Positions 52,341 to 60,000 of a DNA stretch of 64,000 bases are shown here, piece after piece (the first letter of the stretch is position 1; each line of letters begins with the position of its first letter). The notes under the pieces were generated by a model. The model was not told where the DNA came from. It saw only the letters and a list, made by a program, of their open reading frames with translations, and ran no database searches. A program made the translations under genes and the position numbers. This stretch comes from Ureibacillus thermosphaericus (GTDB taxonomy: Bacteria > Bacillota > Bacilli > Bacillales_A > Planococcaceae): positions 22,571 to 86,570 of the forward strand of contig NZ_JAAXPW010000008.1 in the NCBI RefSeq assembly GCF_012396605.1, written 5' to 3'.

Positions 52341-52964
52341 TTGTCTATTTATCGTGGAATTAATGGAGTAAATAGAGAATTAATTGAAATATATAGAGGA
52401 GTAGATGGGGTTAATCGTGAAATCGTGGAGGTTCATAGGGGTGTAGGTGGAGTAAATAGAAAAGTATTTGATAAAGATAAATCCGGAGAAATTATATTTT
52501 TAAATGGGCAATTTTATAAGTCGTTAGTTCAAAACCCATCTTATTCTTCTAGTTATAATACTTATCAACCATATTATTCTGCTGATTCTGTTATTATGAA
52601 CTTGCCCGCCGGAGTAAATAAATCACAATCAGTAATTACATTAGCAGAAGGTATAAGATGGAATAATTATAAGTCCATTGAGATTCAGTATAGAGGAGTA
52701 AATGGCGGAGGAAGCAACCATTTCAGGTTTTATATAACAAGTGTATCTACTAATTTTGAAAATAGAGGTTGGTATTGGTATCCATTAAATCCTACAGGTG
52801 AAGACGATATATCAGCAGTCTTTATAACTATAAATAGTGACGCGCCGCTAAATCATTCTGATTTAGTAAATTGGTATTTCTCTATTGGTAATGTCGTGGA
52901 TAATACTGCAACAACTAAACCTAGTATATTTGAAGTTAAAAGGATTATCTTCCATAAAAAATAG
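52341..52964 (+). CDS. Tail fibre-associated protein with N-terminal tandem repeats
   Basis: 207 residues. Three tandem ~15-residue repeats at the N-terminus (IYRGINGVNRELIE / IYRGVDGVNREIVE / VHRGVGGVNRKVFD) precede a beta-rich domain of unknown fold. TTG start behind GGTGGTGA. It probably sits on the fibre or the baseplate. Confidence 0.65.
   Translation: MSIYRGINGVNRELIEIYRGVDGVNREIVEVHRGVGGVNRKVFDKDKSGEIIFLNGQFYKSLVQNPSYSSSYNTYQPYYSADSVIMNLPAGVNKSQSVITLAEGIRWNNYKSIEIQYRGVNGGGSNHFRFYITSVSTNFENRGWYWYPLNPTGEDDISAVFITINSDAPLNHSDLVNWYFSIGNVVDNTATTKPSIFEVKRIIFHKK
52344..52477 (+). repeat. 45-bp tandem repeats in the fibre-associated gene
   Basis: Three 15-codon units encoding (I/V)(Y/H)RGxxGVNRExxE. 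The DNA repeats are diverged at third positions, so they are not recent. Confidence 0.65.
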
Positions 52965-52977
52965 GAGGTTATTAAAA

Positions 52978-53388
52978 ATGAGTAATAAAATTAAATTAAT
53001 AGATGGGACAGAATTAGATATTGTTAAGGTAGATGGCGAACGAACTTTTTATCAAAATGCAAATAGAGATACATTAAAATTTGTATTTGACAAGAACAAA
53101 TATGATTTAAATAGTATCGATTCTATCTTTAGTGATATTAATAAAATACAGACTATTACTATCTTATTACAACAAGAAACAATCAATCCTGGGACAGGAG
53201 AAATCGATATTATTACAAGCGAGTATATTTATAATGACTACGTGCTGAAAATGTCTATTAGTTCTGAAACAATTGTCGTTGAAGAAGGTGATAGCACAAA
53301 GCCGCCAGTTACAGTAGAAAGAATTGTTGCTAAAGTAGCACAACAGACATATATTGAGAAAATGTTGTCGCAATTGCTAGGAGCGTAA
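52978..53388 (+). CDS. Phage tail-region protein of unknown function
   Basis: 136 residues, beta-rich, beginning MSNKIKLIDGTELDIVKVDG. GGAGG precedes ATG 52978. Similar short proteins lie after fibre genes in Bacillus phages; function unknown. Confidence 0.65.
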   Translation: MSNKIKLIDGTELDIVKVDGERTFYQNANRDTLKFVFDKNKYDLNSIDSIFSDINKIQTITILLQQETINPGTGEIDIITSEYIYNDYVLKMSISSETIVVEEGDSTKPPVTVERIVAKVAQQTYIEKMLSQLLGA

Positions 53389-53493
53389 TTGTCTCAAAGT
53401 GTGACATAAATTATAAGTTATAAAAATATCAAAATTTTATTAAAGGAAAATCCTTCCTGACGCCGAATTTTGTTGGCGAAAGGAGGGATGAGT

Positions 53494-53730
53494 ATGTCTG
53501 AACGAATTTCAGTTAAACCAACACCTATACAAAGAAACATTTATGATGTTGCAATTGAATTAGTAAATTTACACGTTAGCAGAGAACCAGTTGATGCCTC
53601 AGAATTAGGTGAACTTTACACTAAATATTATGCTATTGCATACACCTTATCTAAGAAAGGCGCAGCGGAATTAGATAATTTTTTACCTGAGGAAATTAAA
53701 AGTAAATTTATTAAAACATCTAGTTGGTAA
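53494..53730 (+). CDS. Small phage protein
   Basis: 78 residues, starting MSERISVKPTPIQRNIYDVAIELVNLHV. AAAGGAGGG is 6 nt upstream of ATG 53494. Helical, unknown function. Confidence 0.6.
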   Translation: MSERISVKPTPIQRNIYDVAIELVNLHVSREPVDASELGELYTKYYAIAYTLSKKGAAELDNFLPEEIKSKFIKTSSW

Positions 53731-53743
53731 TATGTATGTTTCA

Positions 53744-53770
53744 AGCACTCTCACCCGAGGGTGCTTTTTC
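53744..53770 (+). terminator. Late-operon terminator
   Basis: AGCACTCTC / GAGGGTGCT, 9 bp with one G-U pair and a 4-nt loop, then TTTTTCT. Confidence 0.82.
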
Positions 53771-53836
53771 TATTGCATCTAGTACGAGAAATACACCGTG
53801 CCGAGCGGTGTTATTTTTGTTTTGCGAGGTGTAGTT

Positions 53837-54082
53837 ATGGGTGAGGAATTAGTAAGAGATGTTTATGAACGTCTTGGAAGAATAGAAGCGAAAGTCGATG
53901 ATGTGAAAGGGATTCGAATGACGGCAGAAAATGCCGAGGATCTCGCAACAAAGGCTTATGAAAGTTCAAAGAGCGCTCACCATCGAATTGATAAAATAGA
54001 CAAAATTATTTACTGGGCATCCACGACAATTATTGGTGCAATAATTTTAGCTTTATTAGGATTAGTGCTAAAAACGAATTAG
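53837..54082 (+). CDS. xhlA: XhlA-like haemolysin/holin accessory protein
   Basis: 81 residues. LVRDVYERLGRIEAKVDDVKGI and a C-terminal membrane helix (IIYWASTTIIGAIILALLGLVL) fit XhlA of PBSX, which works with the holin in lysis. ATG 53837 behind GCGAGGTG. Confidence 0.85.
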   Translation: MGEELVRDVYERLGRIEAKVDDVKGIRMTAENAEDLATKAYESSKSAHHRIDKIDKIIYWASTTIIGAIILALLGLVLKTN

Positions 54083-54096
54083 GAGGAATGATAAAA

Positions 54097-54348
54097 ATGT
54101 CAGCAGACAAATTAAAACAATATATAGCTTTATTCGGAGGGTTGCTATCTGCAATCCTTTTATTTTTGCAAGCATTAGGAATTGAATTGTCTTGGTTTAA
54201 CGATGCTACGATTGACGCTTTTGTGAATGTGTTAATGGCAGCAGTGCCTTTTATTTTAGTACTTTATGGTGTATGGAAAAACACTTATGTAGTAACGAAA
54301 AAAGCACGAGTACAAGAAGCTGAATTAAAGAAGAAAGGGTTGAAATAA
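54097..54348 (+). CDS. Holin, phi LC3-like
   Basis: 83 residues with two membrane helices (YIALFGGLLSAILLFLQALGI and AFVNVLMAAVPFILVLYGVW) and a basic tail. It lies between XhlA and the amidase. ATG 54097, with AGGAGG 8-9 nt upstream. Confidence 0.88.
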   Translation: MSADKLKQYIALFGGLLSAILLFLQALGIELSWFNDATIDAFVNVLMAAVPFILVLYGVWKNTYVVTKKARVQEAELKKKGLK

Positions 54349-54349
54349 A

Positions 54350-55081
54350 ATGATTACAATCAGTCCCGGACATTGGGCGGTTGGCACTGGTGCACGAGAT
54401 TTAATCGACGAAGTTACAGAAGCTCGAAAGGTTGTAAAAAGAGTAATAGAAATATTAAGAAGCAGTGGAATCACAGTGAATCATGTTGAGGATAACACTA
54501 GCAAAAATCAACAGCAAAATCTGAATTATTTAGTGACACAGCATAATAAAACAAACCGAAAACTTGATGTATCAGTGCACTTTAACTCAGCGACCAGAAC
54601 AGATAAGGGGCTTGGGGTTGAAGTGCTTTATTATGACCAAAAAGAACTTGCAGCAAAAGTGAGTAAAGCAATATCGGATGTGAGTGGTTTAATTAATCGC
54701 GGGGCGAAAGAGCGTAAAGAATTAGCTTTTTTACGCAATACAAACAAACCTGCCATTCTCATAGAGGTATGCTTTGTGAATAGCACTGTGGACGTATCGA
54801 TCTACCGTAGGGATTTCGAAAAAATATGTCGTTCGATTGCGGAAAAATTGGCGGAGTACGTTGGACACCACTTAAAATCATCTTCCACAGTTGTGGATGG
54901 CAAGAAGGAGGAATTATATATGCTAACTGAAACAGCACGCAATGAAGCAAGAGAGCTCATTCGTAAAGCTTGTAAACAAGGAATCTTTAATGCTGCATAT
55001 CACACGGAAGAACGTATTAAAAGCTACACAGATTCACAGTTAATTAGCTATGCAATTATTTACTTGAATAGAACTGCTTGA
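54350..55081 (+). CDS. Endolysin, N-acetylmuramoyl-L-alanine amidase
   Basis: 243 residues. Amidase_3 domain at ~1-175: His in ISPGHWAVGTGARD, Glu after LIDE, His in LDVSVHFNSAT and catalytic Glu in AILIEVCFVNS. The C-terminal ~50 residues (MLTETARNEARELIRKACKQGIF ...) form a small helical domain, probably for wall binding, which has its own strong internal start at 54920. It cuts peptidoglycan during lysis. Confidence 0.9.
   Translation: MITISPGHWAVGTGARDLIDEVTEARKVVKRVIEILRSSGITVNHVEDNTSKNQQQNLNYLVTQHNKTNRKLDVSVHFNSATRTDKGLGVEVLYYDQKELAAKVSKAISDVSGLINRGAKERKELAFLRNTNKPAILIEVCFVNSTVDVSIYRRDFEKICRSIAEKLAEYVGHHLKSSSTVVDGKKEELYMLTETARNEARELIRKACKQGIFNAAYHTEERIKSYTDSQLISYAIIYLNRTA
54920..55081 (+). 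CDS. Internal product of the endolysin gene (C-terminal domain)
   Basis: 53 residues in frame with the amidase. AAGGAGG lies 8 nt before ATG 54920, as good as any RBS in the phage. Several endolysins are known to make such a second product, which oligomerises with the full enzyme. Confidence 0.55.
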   Translation: MLTETARNEARELIRKACKQGIFNAAYHTEERIKSYTDSQLISYAIIYLNRTA

Positions 55082-55125
55082 TGAATATAATAAAAGTAAA
55101 TGAATTATTTATTGAATATCATAAA

Positions 55126-55161
55126 ACCGCCTTCCAAAATTTTAGGAAGGCGGTAATTTTT
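55126..55161 (+). terminator. Terminator after the lysis genes
   Basis: A perfect 10-bp stem ACCGCCTTCC / GGAAGGCGGT, then AATTTTTTTG. Confidence 0.88.
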
Positions 55162-55164
55162 TTG

Positions 55165-55194
55165 TTGCTAAAATAAGAACATTCGTTCTATAAT
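55165..55194 (+). promoter_or_regulatory. SOS-controlled promoter
   Basis: GAAC-ATTC-GTTC (55177-55188) matches the Bacillus LexA/DinR box and lies between TTGCTA (55165-55170) and TATAAT (55189-55194). LexA bound here would block the promoter until DNA damage. Confidence 0.72.
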
Positions 55195-55227
55195 AAACAA
55201 AACAAATGTTCTTATGAGGTGGAATAG

Positions 55228-55449
55228 ATGAAAAAATCTATCTTGAATGCCCTAGAACGAAATCAACTTGTAGACATTATTTATATTTCTAAGAAAAATG
55301 AAATTACAAAGCGAAAAGTTAAAATTTTGAAAGTGCTTGATCATGATTTTATTGCTTATTGCTTTACAAGACATTCACCTAGAACTTTTATTATCAACAA
55401 TGTTCTTGCAATAATGCCAGTAACAAGAAACGAGCGTGAAGTTGTATGA
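55228..55449 (+). CDS. Small WYL-like protein under SOS control
   Basis: 73 residues: KKSILNALERNQLVDIIYISKKNEITKRKVKILKVL ... YCFTRHSPRTFIINNVLAIMPV. The pattern resembles a minimal WYL-type beta-barrel domain. The RBS is TATGAGGTGG. It overlaps the next gene at ATGA. Likely an induction or damage-response protein. Confidence 0.65.
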   Translation: MKKSILNALERNQLVDIIYISKKNEITKRKVKILKVLDHDFIAYCFTRHSPRTFIINNVLAIMPVTRNEREVV

Positions 55450-55811
55450 ACAGCGAAACAAATAATTTAATTCACAAGCAAATCATACTTGATTTAACAA
55501 TCAGGACACTTGAGCGTGATAGTAAATATATAAAAAAATTAAAACTTCATTATGCAATAGAAGAATGGATTAGCGCTAAAATAAAGGAATTACAAAATGA
55601 TTTGAAAACTGTAAAATCGCAACTATATAAATTTGGAGTAAAAATACAATCAGAAAATCGTTTGGATGAATCATTCACCGAGTATATTGTTCTGGAACGA
55701 GGATTAAAGTTCGAGTTAAAGTACTCAAACATTGCTCTGCGGAATTGGGTAAATGAAGAAGCTAAAAGACTACTTGGCTTGCCATATCGAAAATCCGAAT
55801 ACAGTAAATAA
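55446..55811 (+). CDS. Helical protein in the SOS operon
   Basis: 121 residues, charged and helical. It starts at the overlap with the WYL-like gene, so it is co-regulated by the SOS box. No family recognised. Confidence 0.6.
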   Translation: MNSETNNLIHKQIILDLTIRTLERDSKYIKKLKLHYAIEEWISAKIKELQNDLKTVKSQLYKFGVKIQSENRLDESFTEYIVLERGLKFELKYSNIALRNWVNEEAKRLLGLPYRKSEYSK

Positions 55812-55832
55812 AGTCACTCAATTGAGTGACTT
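55811..55832. terminator. Perfect 22-bp palindrome between convergent genes
   Basis: AAGTCACTCAATTGAGTGACTT overlaps the stop codons of the genes on both sides. No long T run; it may slow or end transcription in both directions. Confidence 0.45.
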
Positions 55833-55952
55833 AATCCTCATTCAAATCTTCTAATATTTTATCCAATCCACGTATAATTCCATTTCTGTATCCCATACGG
55901 TAAAATACCGCTAACGAACCCACAAACACCACAGCAGTAAAAAATCAGACAT
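55831..55952 (-). CDS. Small membrane protein interrupted by a frameshift at T TTT TTA
   Basis: AAAGGATGG precedes ATG 55952. The zero frame reads MSDFLLLWCLWVR and stops. A -1 shift at the heptamer T TTT TTA (55944-55938) gives MSDFFTAVVFVGSLAVFYRM then GYRNGIIRGLDKILEDLNED and ends at 55831. The shifted product has a clear membrane helix and charged tail. It is either programmed frameshifting or a one-base deletion (or sequence error) in the T run. Confidence 0.5.
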
Positions 55953-56086
55953 TTATCCATCCTTTCATATTTCAAGAATATTATCATCACCATCATTATT
56001 TTCTCTTTTGATTTAATGCACTTGAGCGAGGAAAGACTGAAGAAAATCAGTGCGTTACTGAATAAAATGTGGAAAGGTGAAAGTGA

Positions 56087-56251
56087 TTGAAGAAAAGAGA
56101 TATCTTTGATGTTATTATTGATATGTTGGATAGATATTTTAACCGATGGAACGATGAAATGATTGAAAAGGCCACAAAGATAAATAAAATAGGCATTAAA
56201 AAGAAGGTAAAGAAAATTGAAAAACCAAATAAAAACGAGTTATTTATGTAA
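56087..56251 (+). CDS. Small basic phage protein
   Basis: 54 residues, from TTG 56087 (MKKRDIFDVIIDMLDRYFNRW...). GAAAGGTGAAAG lies just upstream. Basic C-terminal half. Function unknown. Confidence 0.5.
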   Translation: MKKRDIFDVIIDMLDRYFNRWNDEMIEKATKINKIGIKKKVKKIEKPNKNELFM

Positions 56252-56280
56252 GAAGTCAGGTAGACAAACACCTGACTTCT
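56251..56280 (+). terminator. Hairpin near the right end of the prophage
   Basis: An 11-bp perfect stem AGAAGTCAGGT / ACCTGACTTCT starting at the stop of the previous gene; the T tail is weak. Confidence 0.55.
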
Positions 56281-56347
56281 GTTTAGTATTATTTTCATTA
56301 AATATAATTTAGAATGTAGTCATCTGCTCTTTTTGTATATATAACAG

Positions 56348-56379
56348 TACCCCAAAATGTACCCCAATTAGTTGGGGTA
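56348..56379. repeat. Candidate integrase arm sites, right end
   Basis: TACCCCAAA (56348) and TACCCCAA (56360), 12 bp apart, and an inverted copy TTGGGGTA (56372-56379). The same motif and spacing occur at 16126 near attL. Confidence 0.6.
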
Positions 56380-56483
56380 AAGTGGGTTTTATTGTGTTCT
56401 AAATGGTAATAACCATAAATTTTATAAGTTTCATTTGATTCGAATTTCTCTTGATATTATTATTCTAATAAACAATTAATTTT

Positions 56484-56512
56484 TATAGATATTTTATAAA
56501 ATGCTGTAAAAT
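56484..56512 (+). promoter_or_regulatory. Possible phage-supplied promoter for the yneP-like gene
   Basis: TAAAAT (56507-56512) as -10, with only a weak -35 about 17-19 bp upstream. It lies 30 bp before the thioesterase start, in phage DNA. Confidence 0.35.
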
Positions 56513-56542
56513 AAGCATTAGAATTTACTAGAGGTGATACAA

Positions 56543-56980
56543 ATGTTTGTCAGCGAAAAAGAAGTAGAAATCCGCTATGCCGACACCGATCAAATGGGGG
56601 TTGTCTACCACGCAAACTACCTTATTTGGATGGAAATGGGCAGAACCCAACTCATTCGTGATTTAGGGTTTAACTATGCAAAATTAGAAGAAATGGGTTA
56701 TGTTTCGCCAGTCATCGATTTATCCATCCAGTATAAAAAATCAATGAGATATGGACAAATTGCTAAAGTACGTACATGGGTAGAACAACATGACAAATTG
56801 CGGACTACATATGGTTATGAAATTTTACACGAAGATGGTTCTGTTGCCGCAAGTGGCACGACTGTAAATATCTTAGTAAAAAAAGACGATTTCAAACCTG
56901 TTCCACTTCGAAAAGTTGATCCTGAATGGGATTCAAAATATAACGAAATTGCTCGAACAAAAAAAGAAAAAACTTCTTAA
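56543..56980 (+). CDS. yneP: Acyl-CoA thioesterase, YbgC/YneP-type hot-dog fold
   Basis: 145 residues. YADTDQMGVVYHANYLIWMEMGR carries the catalytic Asp of the 4-hydroxybenzoyl-CoA thioesterase family. It hydrolyses acyl-CoA; the natural substrate is unclear. The symbol rests on similarity and on the citB...yneP order of B. subtilis. The first ~31 codons are the prophage attachment site; the start ATG 56543 (MFVSEKEV) and the GAGGTG RBS come from the phage, which replaced the host MFFSEKEV start. Confidence 0.85.
   Translation: MFVSEKEVEIRYADTDQMGVVYHANYLIWMEMGRTQLIRDLGFNYAKLEEMGYVSPVIDLSIQYKKSMRYGQIAKVRTWVEQHDKLRTTYGYEILHEDGSVAASGTTVNILVKKDDFKPVPLRKVDPEWDSKYNEIARTKKEKTS
56550..56634. other. 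attR (85-bp direct repeat)
   Basis: Identical to 15987-16071 and inside the intact thioesterase gene. The attL-attR distance is 40,563 bp, which is the prophage length. Confidence 0.92.
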
Positions 56981-56987
56981 TAAAATG

Positions 56988-57020
56988 AATGACTAGTTTT
57001 ATGGCTAGTCATTTTCCTTT
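56988..57020 (+). terminator. Terminator of the thioesterase gene
   Basis: AATGACTAG / CTAGTCATT, 9 bp, followed by TTCCTTTTT. Confidence 0.7.
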
Positions 57021-57092
57021 TTAACGATAATTCTATATTGGATGAATCATTTTTGATATAATGACGATTGTGAGTAAAAAGGAGGGATGTTC

Positions 57093-60000
57093 ATGGTGCA
57101 AACTGTAGAATTAACAAAATGTTTTATCGTCTTAACAAACACAGCCCGAGAAGCGATTAAGGAACATTTTACCGATGAACATGCCTTTTTTAGTTTACAA
57201 TCATCATTTTTTGTTTTTTTAGAAAAACAATCGATAGAAGAAACATCCCTATCCCTTACGATTTATTTTGACAATCGTCGAAATGAAAAATTATCGAAAA
57301 AAATGAACGAACGCGTCGTGATTTTAGACTGTGTATTTGATATAAAAAATGGCCTTATAGCGAAAAGTTTCCGAACAAAGGGTAAACATACACCCGTTGA
57401 TACAAACAGACGAAAGGGCATGCGAATCCATTTCGTCCCTTCTAGAATCAATGGCCATTCTTACTCAGAGCACTTTATAAAAACCATCGCTCAATTACCT
57501 GTAGCACAAGAAAAATACGACTATGTAAATAAACGGATTTCAAGCTGGGAAGGTTATTTAAAAGTTTTATATAAAAATGCCAACATCGATGACATCGAGG
57601 CAAATATCCAATCCATTTCTTACAGTTCAGACTTTTCAACGGTTTCATTAAAGGTACGTGGTATTCACGATAAAGAGTGGAAATCGTTAAAAGGGATGAA
57701 CGCTTATGTTCATGGCATAAAAAATGAAATTGGGGAAATTGTCAAAACAAATATTCAACATCAAACCATCGAAATTGAATTAGCTCCTCAAATAAGTAAA
57801 TTAGCAAAAGAAAATGTTTTTGATTTTCATACGGATTCCATCACCTTTAGCAATGCCTCGACAAAATCTCAGTTAAATCGTCTTTTAAAAGGCTTCGATC
57901 GACTAAAAGAAGGACTTGCCGCAAATCCTAATCTAGAAAACTTTTTATTTGAAGATGTTCCAAACGTAGCACAACGCAATAACCATCTTGATATTGAATT
58001 CCATAACAATTTAAACAAATATCAAAGAGAAGCGGTAAGGGGTGCGCTAGAAGCTGAAGATTTATTTGTCATTCAAGGCCCGCCTGGCACAGGTAAAACA
58101 ACCGTTATTTCTGAAATTTGTTATCAAAACGTCAAAATGGGGCTAAGAACGCTTATTGCCTCCCAATCAAATTTAGCTGTTGATAATGCCCTTGGAAGAC
58201 TACTAGCAAATAAAGATATTCGAATTTTACGATACGGTCGTACAGAAAGCATTGAAGAAGAAGGCAAAAAATTTATTGAGGAAAATGTTGCAGAATATTG
58301 GAAAACACAAACCTTTGATGCCATTTCGAAGGAAATTAACCAACATGAGCATAAAGAAGAATTATTACAAAAAGAAATAGAGGATTACAAAACGCAAATT
58401 GAACAGCTAACAGAAAAAGTAGCTCAACTTGAACGTGATATTTTGCGAAAAAAGGAAGCCGAGAAAGAATTAAAAGGTATATTTGAGTCGATTGCTGAGC
58501 TAAAGAAACAAATTATCTCTAATAATAAAGAAAAAGAAAAAACCGAAAAATCAATCGAAACATTGCAAAACTCTTTAAACGAACGGACAGAAAAGCTCAG
58601 AGAAATCGAAGAAACGATAGCAAGCAAAGGTCTTAATCAAATTCAGCAAGAAATTAAAGACGCACAAAAACACATTCGAGAAAGTGAAAACTTAATCAAC
58701 TATGTTCATGTGGAACAAAAATTGAATGAAGCACAAGCTGAATGGCAACGAGTAGTAGATGAAATCACAATATTGAAAAGAAAACAAGAGGAATTCAGCG
58801 ATACGTTTAACCAATTGCAATCTTATAAAAAATTAGAAGAAGTAGAAGGATTTATTGAAACTCATGGAATCAAAAGAGGGTTTGTCATTAATCAGTTGCT
58901 GCTTGATATGGACAAAATTTATCAACAAATATTGAAATTAAAACCCGCGAAGCAAATTTCTGAACGGATTGAAAAAGCCATTGAATACAATGAAAAAACA
59001 TTAAAAATTCAAATAGAGCCCGTTCAGCTGCCGCCAAATCATCAATATTCTTTACATGAAGTGAATGAGTTTCTAGATAAATTAGCGCTTGCTTTTAAAC
59101 AACAAAAAATCAATCGCCAAAATGGAATTCCTTCTATACGCGGCCTATATATCAGAAGGCTTTATGTCAATGAGCTATTATTGCAATTCAAAGGATTAGC
59201 AGAAGAATCGAAAACCGTTTTTGAAAAATTAAAAATGGAAGTTGCGGAACAATATTCACTACAATTAGGGCTTAGCGAACAACATATTCAATCGTTAAGC
59301 CAAAAAGAGATGCAACTGCAACAATTGATTCAACAATATCATCAAGAACTAAAGAATTTCCAAATAGAAAACACAGATTTCATACCATCTATTGACGAGT
59401 TACAAGTTATCATCGACGCATTAAATGAAAAGATTTCTTCACTAACTGAACAACAAGCCAATTATCAAACATATGAACATGAAAAAGCTCAAATCAATCA
59501 AGAGATTGCCACAATTGAAAAAGAACTTTCCAATGGTGGAGAATTATTATCGACCATACATAAAGAATTAAAAGAATTACATCGACAAGGCATTGTTTTA
59601 GAGAAAAAAGCTGAACAGTTGCAACAACTCATAAAACAAAATCCTGAGTTCGAACTGGAACAAACGAAAGAAAAAATTAAGGATTTCCAATTAAAAATTG
59701 AAAAATTACATCAACAAATTGAACTGTTGCCAATCACAAAGGAAATTCAAAAAGAATGGTTTTCATTACTAAATAATTCTACTGAACACGATTTAGATGA
59801 AATCCGAAAACTATATGTGAAACATGCAAATGTGATTGGTACAACTTGTGTTGCTTCCGCAAATAAAGATTTTATGGACAATTATCCTATTTTTGATGTC
59901 GTCATTATTGATGAAGTATCAAAAGCAACACCGCCTGAATTATTACTTCCAATGTTAAAAGGGAAAAAAATTATTCTTGTCGGTGACCACCATCAGTTGC

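Noticed and set aside
54200..55100. Toxin or antibiotic-resistance cargo in the lysis region
   Set aside because: All genes there fit holin, XhlA and amidase functions.
56047..56298. 83-residue minus-strand frame near the right prophage end
   Set aside because: Phe/Ile-rich shadow of the small plus-strand gene at 56087; no RBS.
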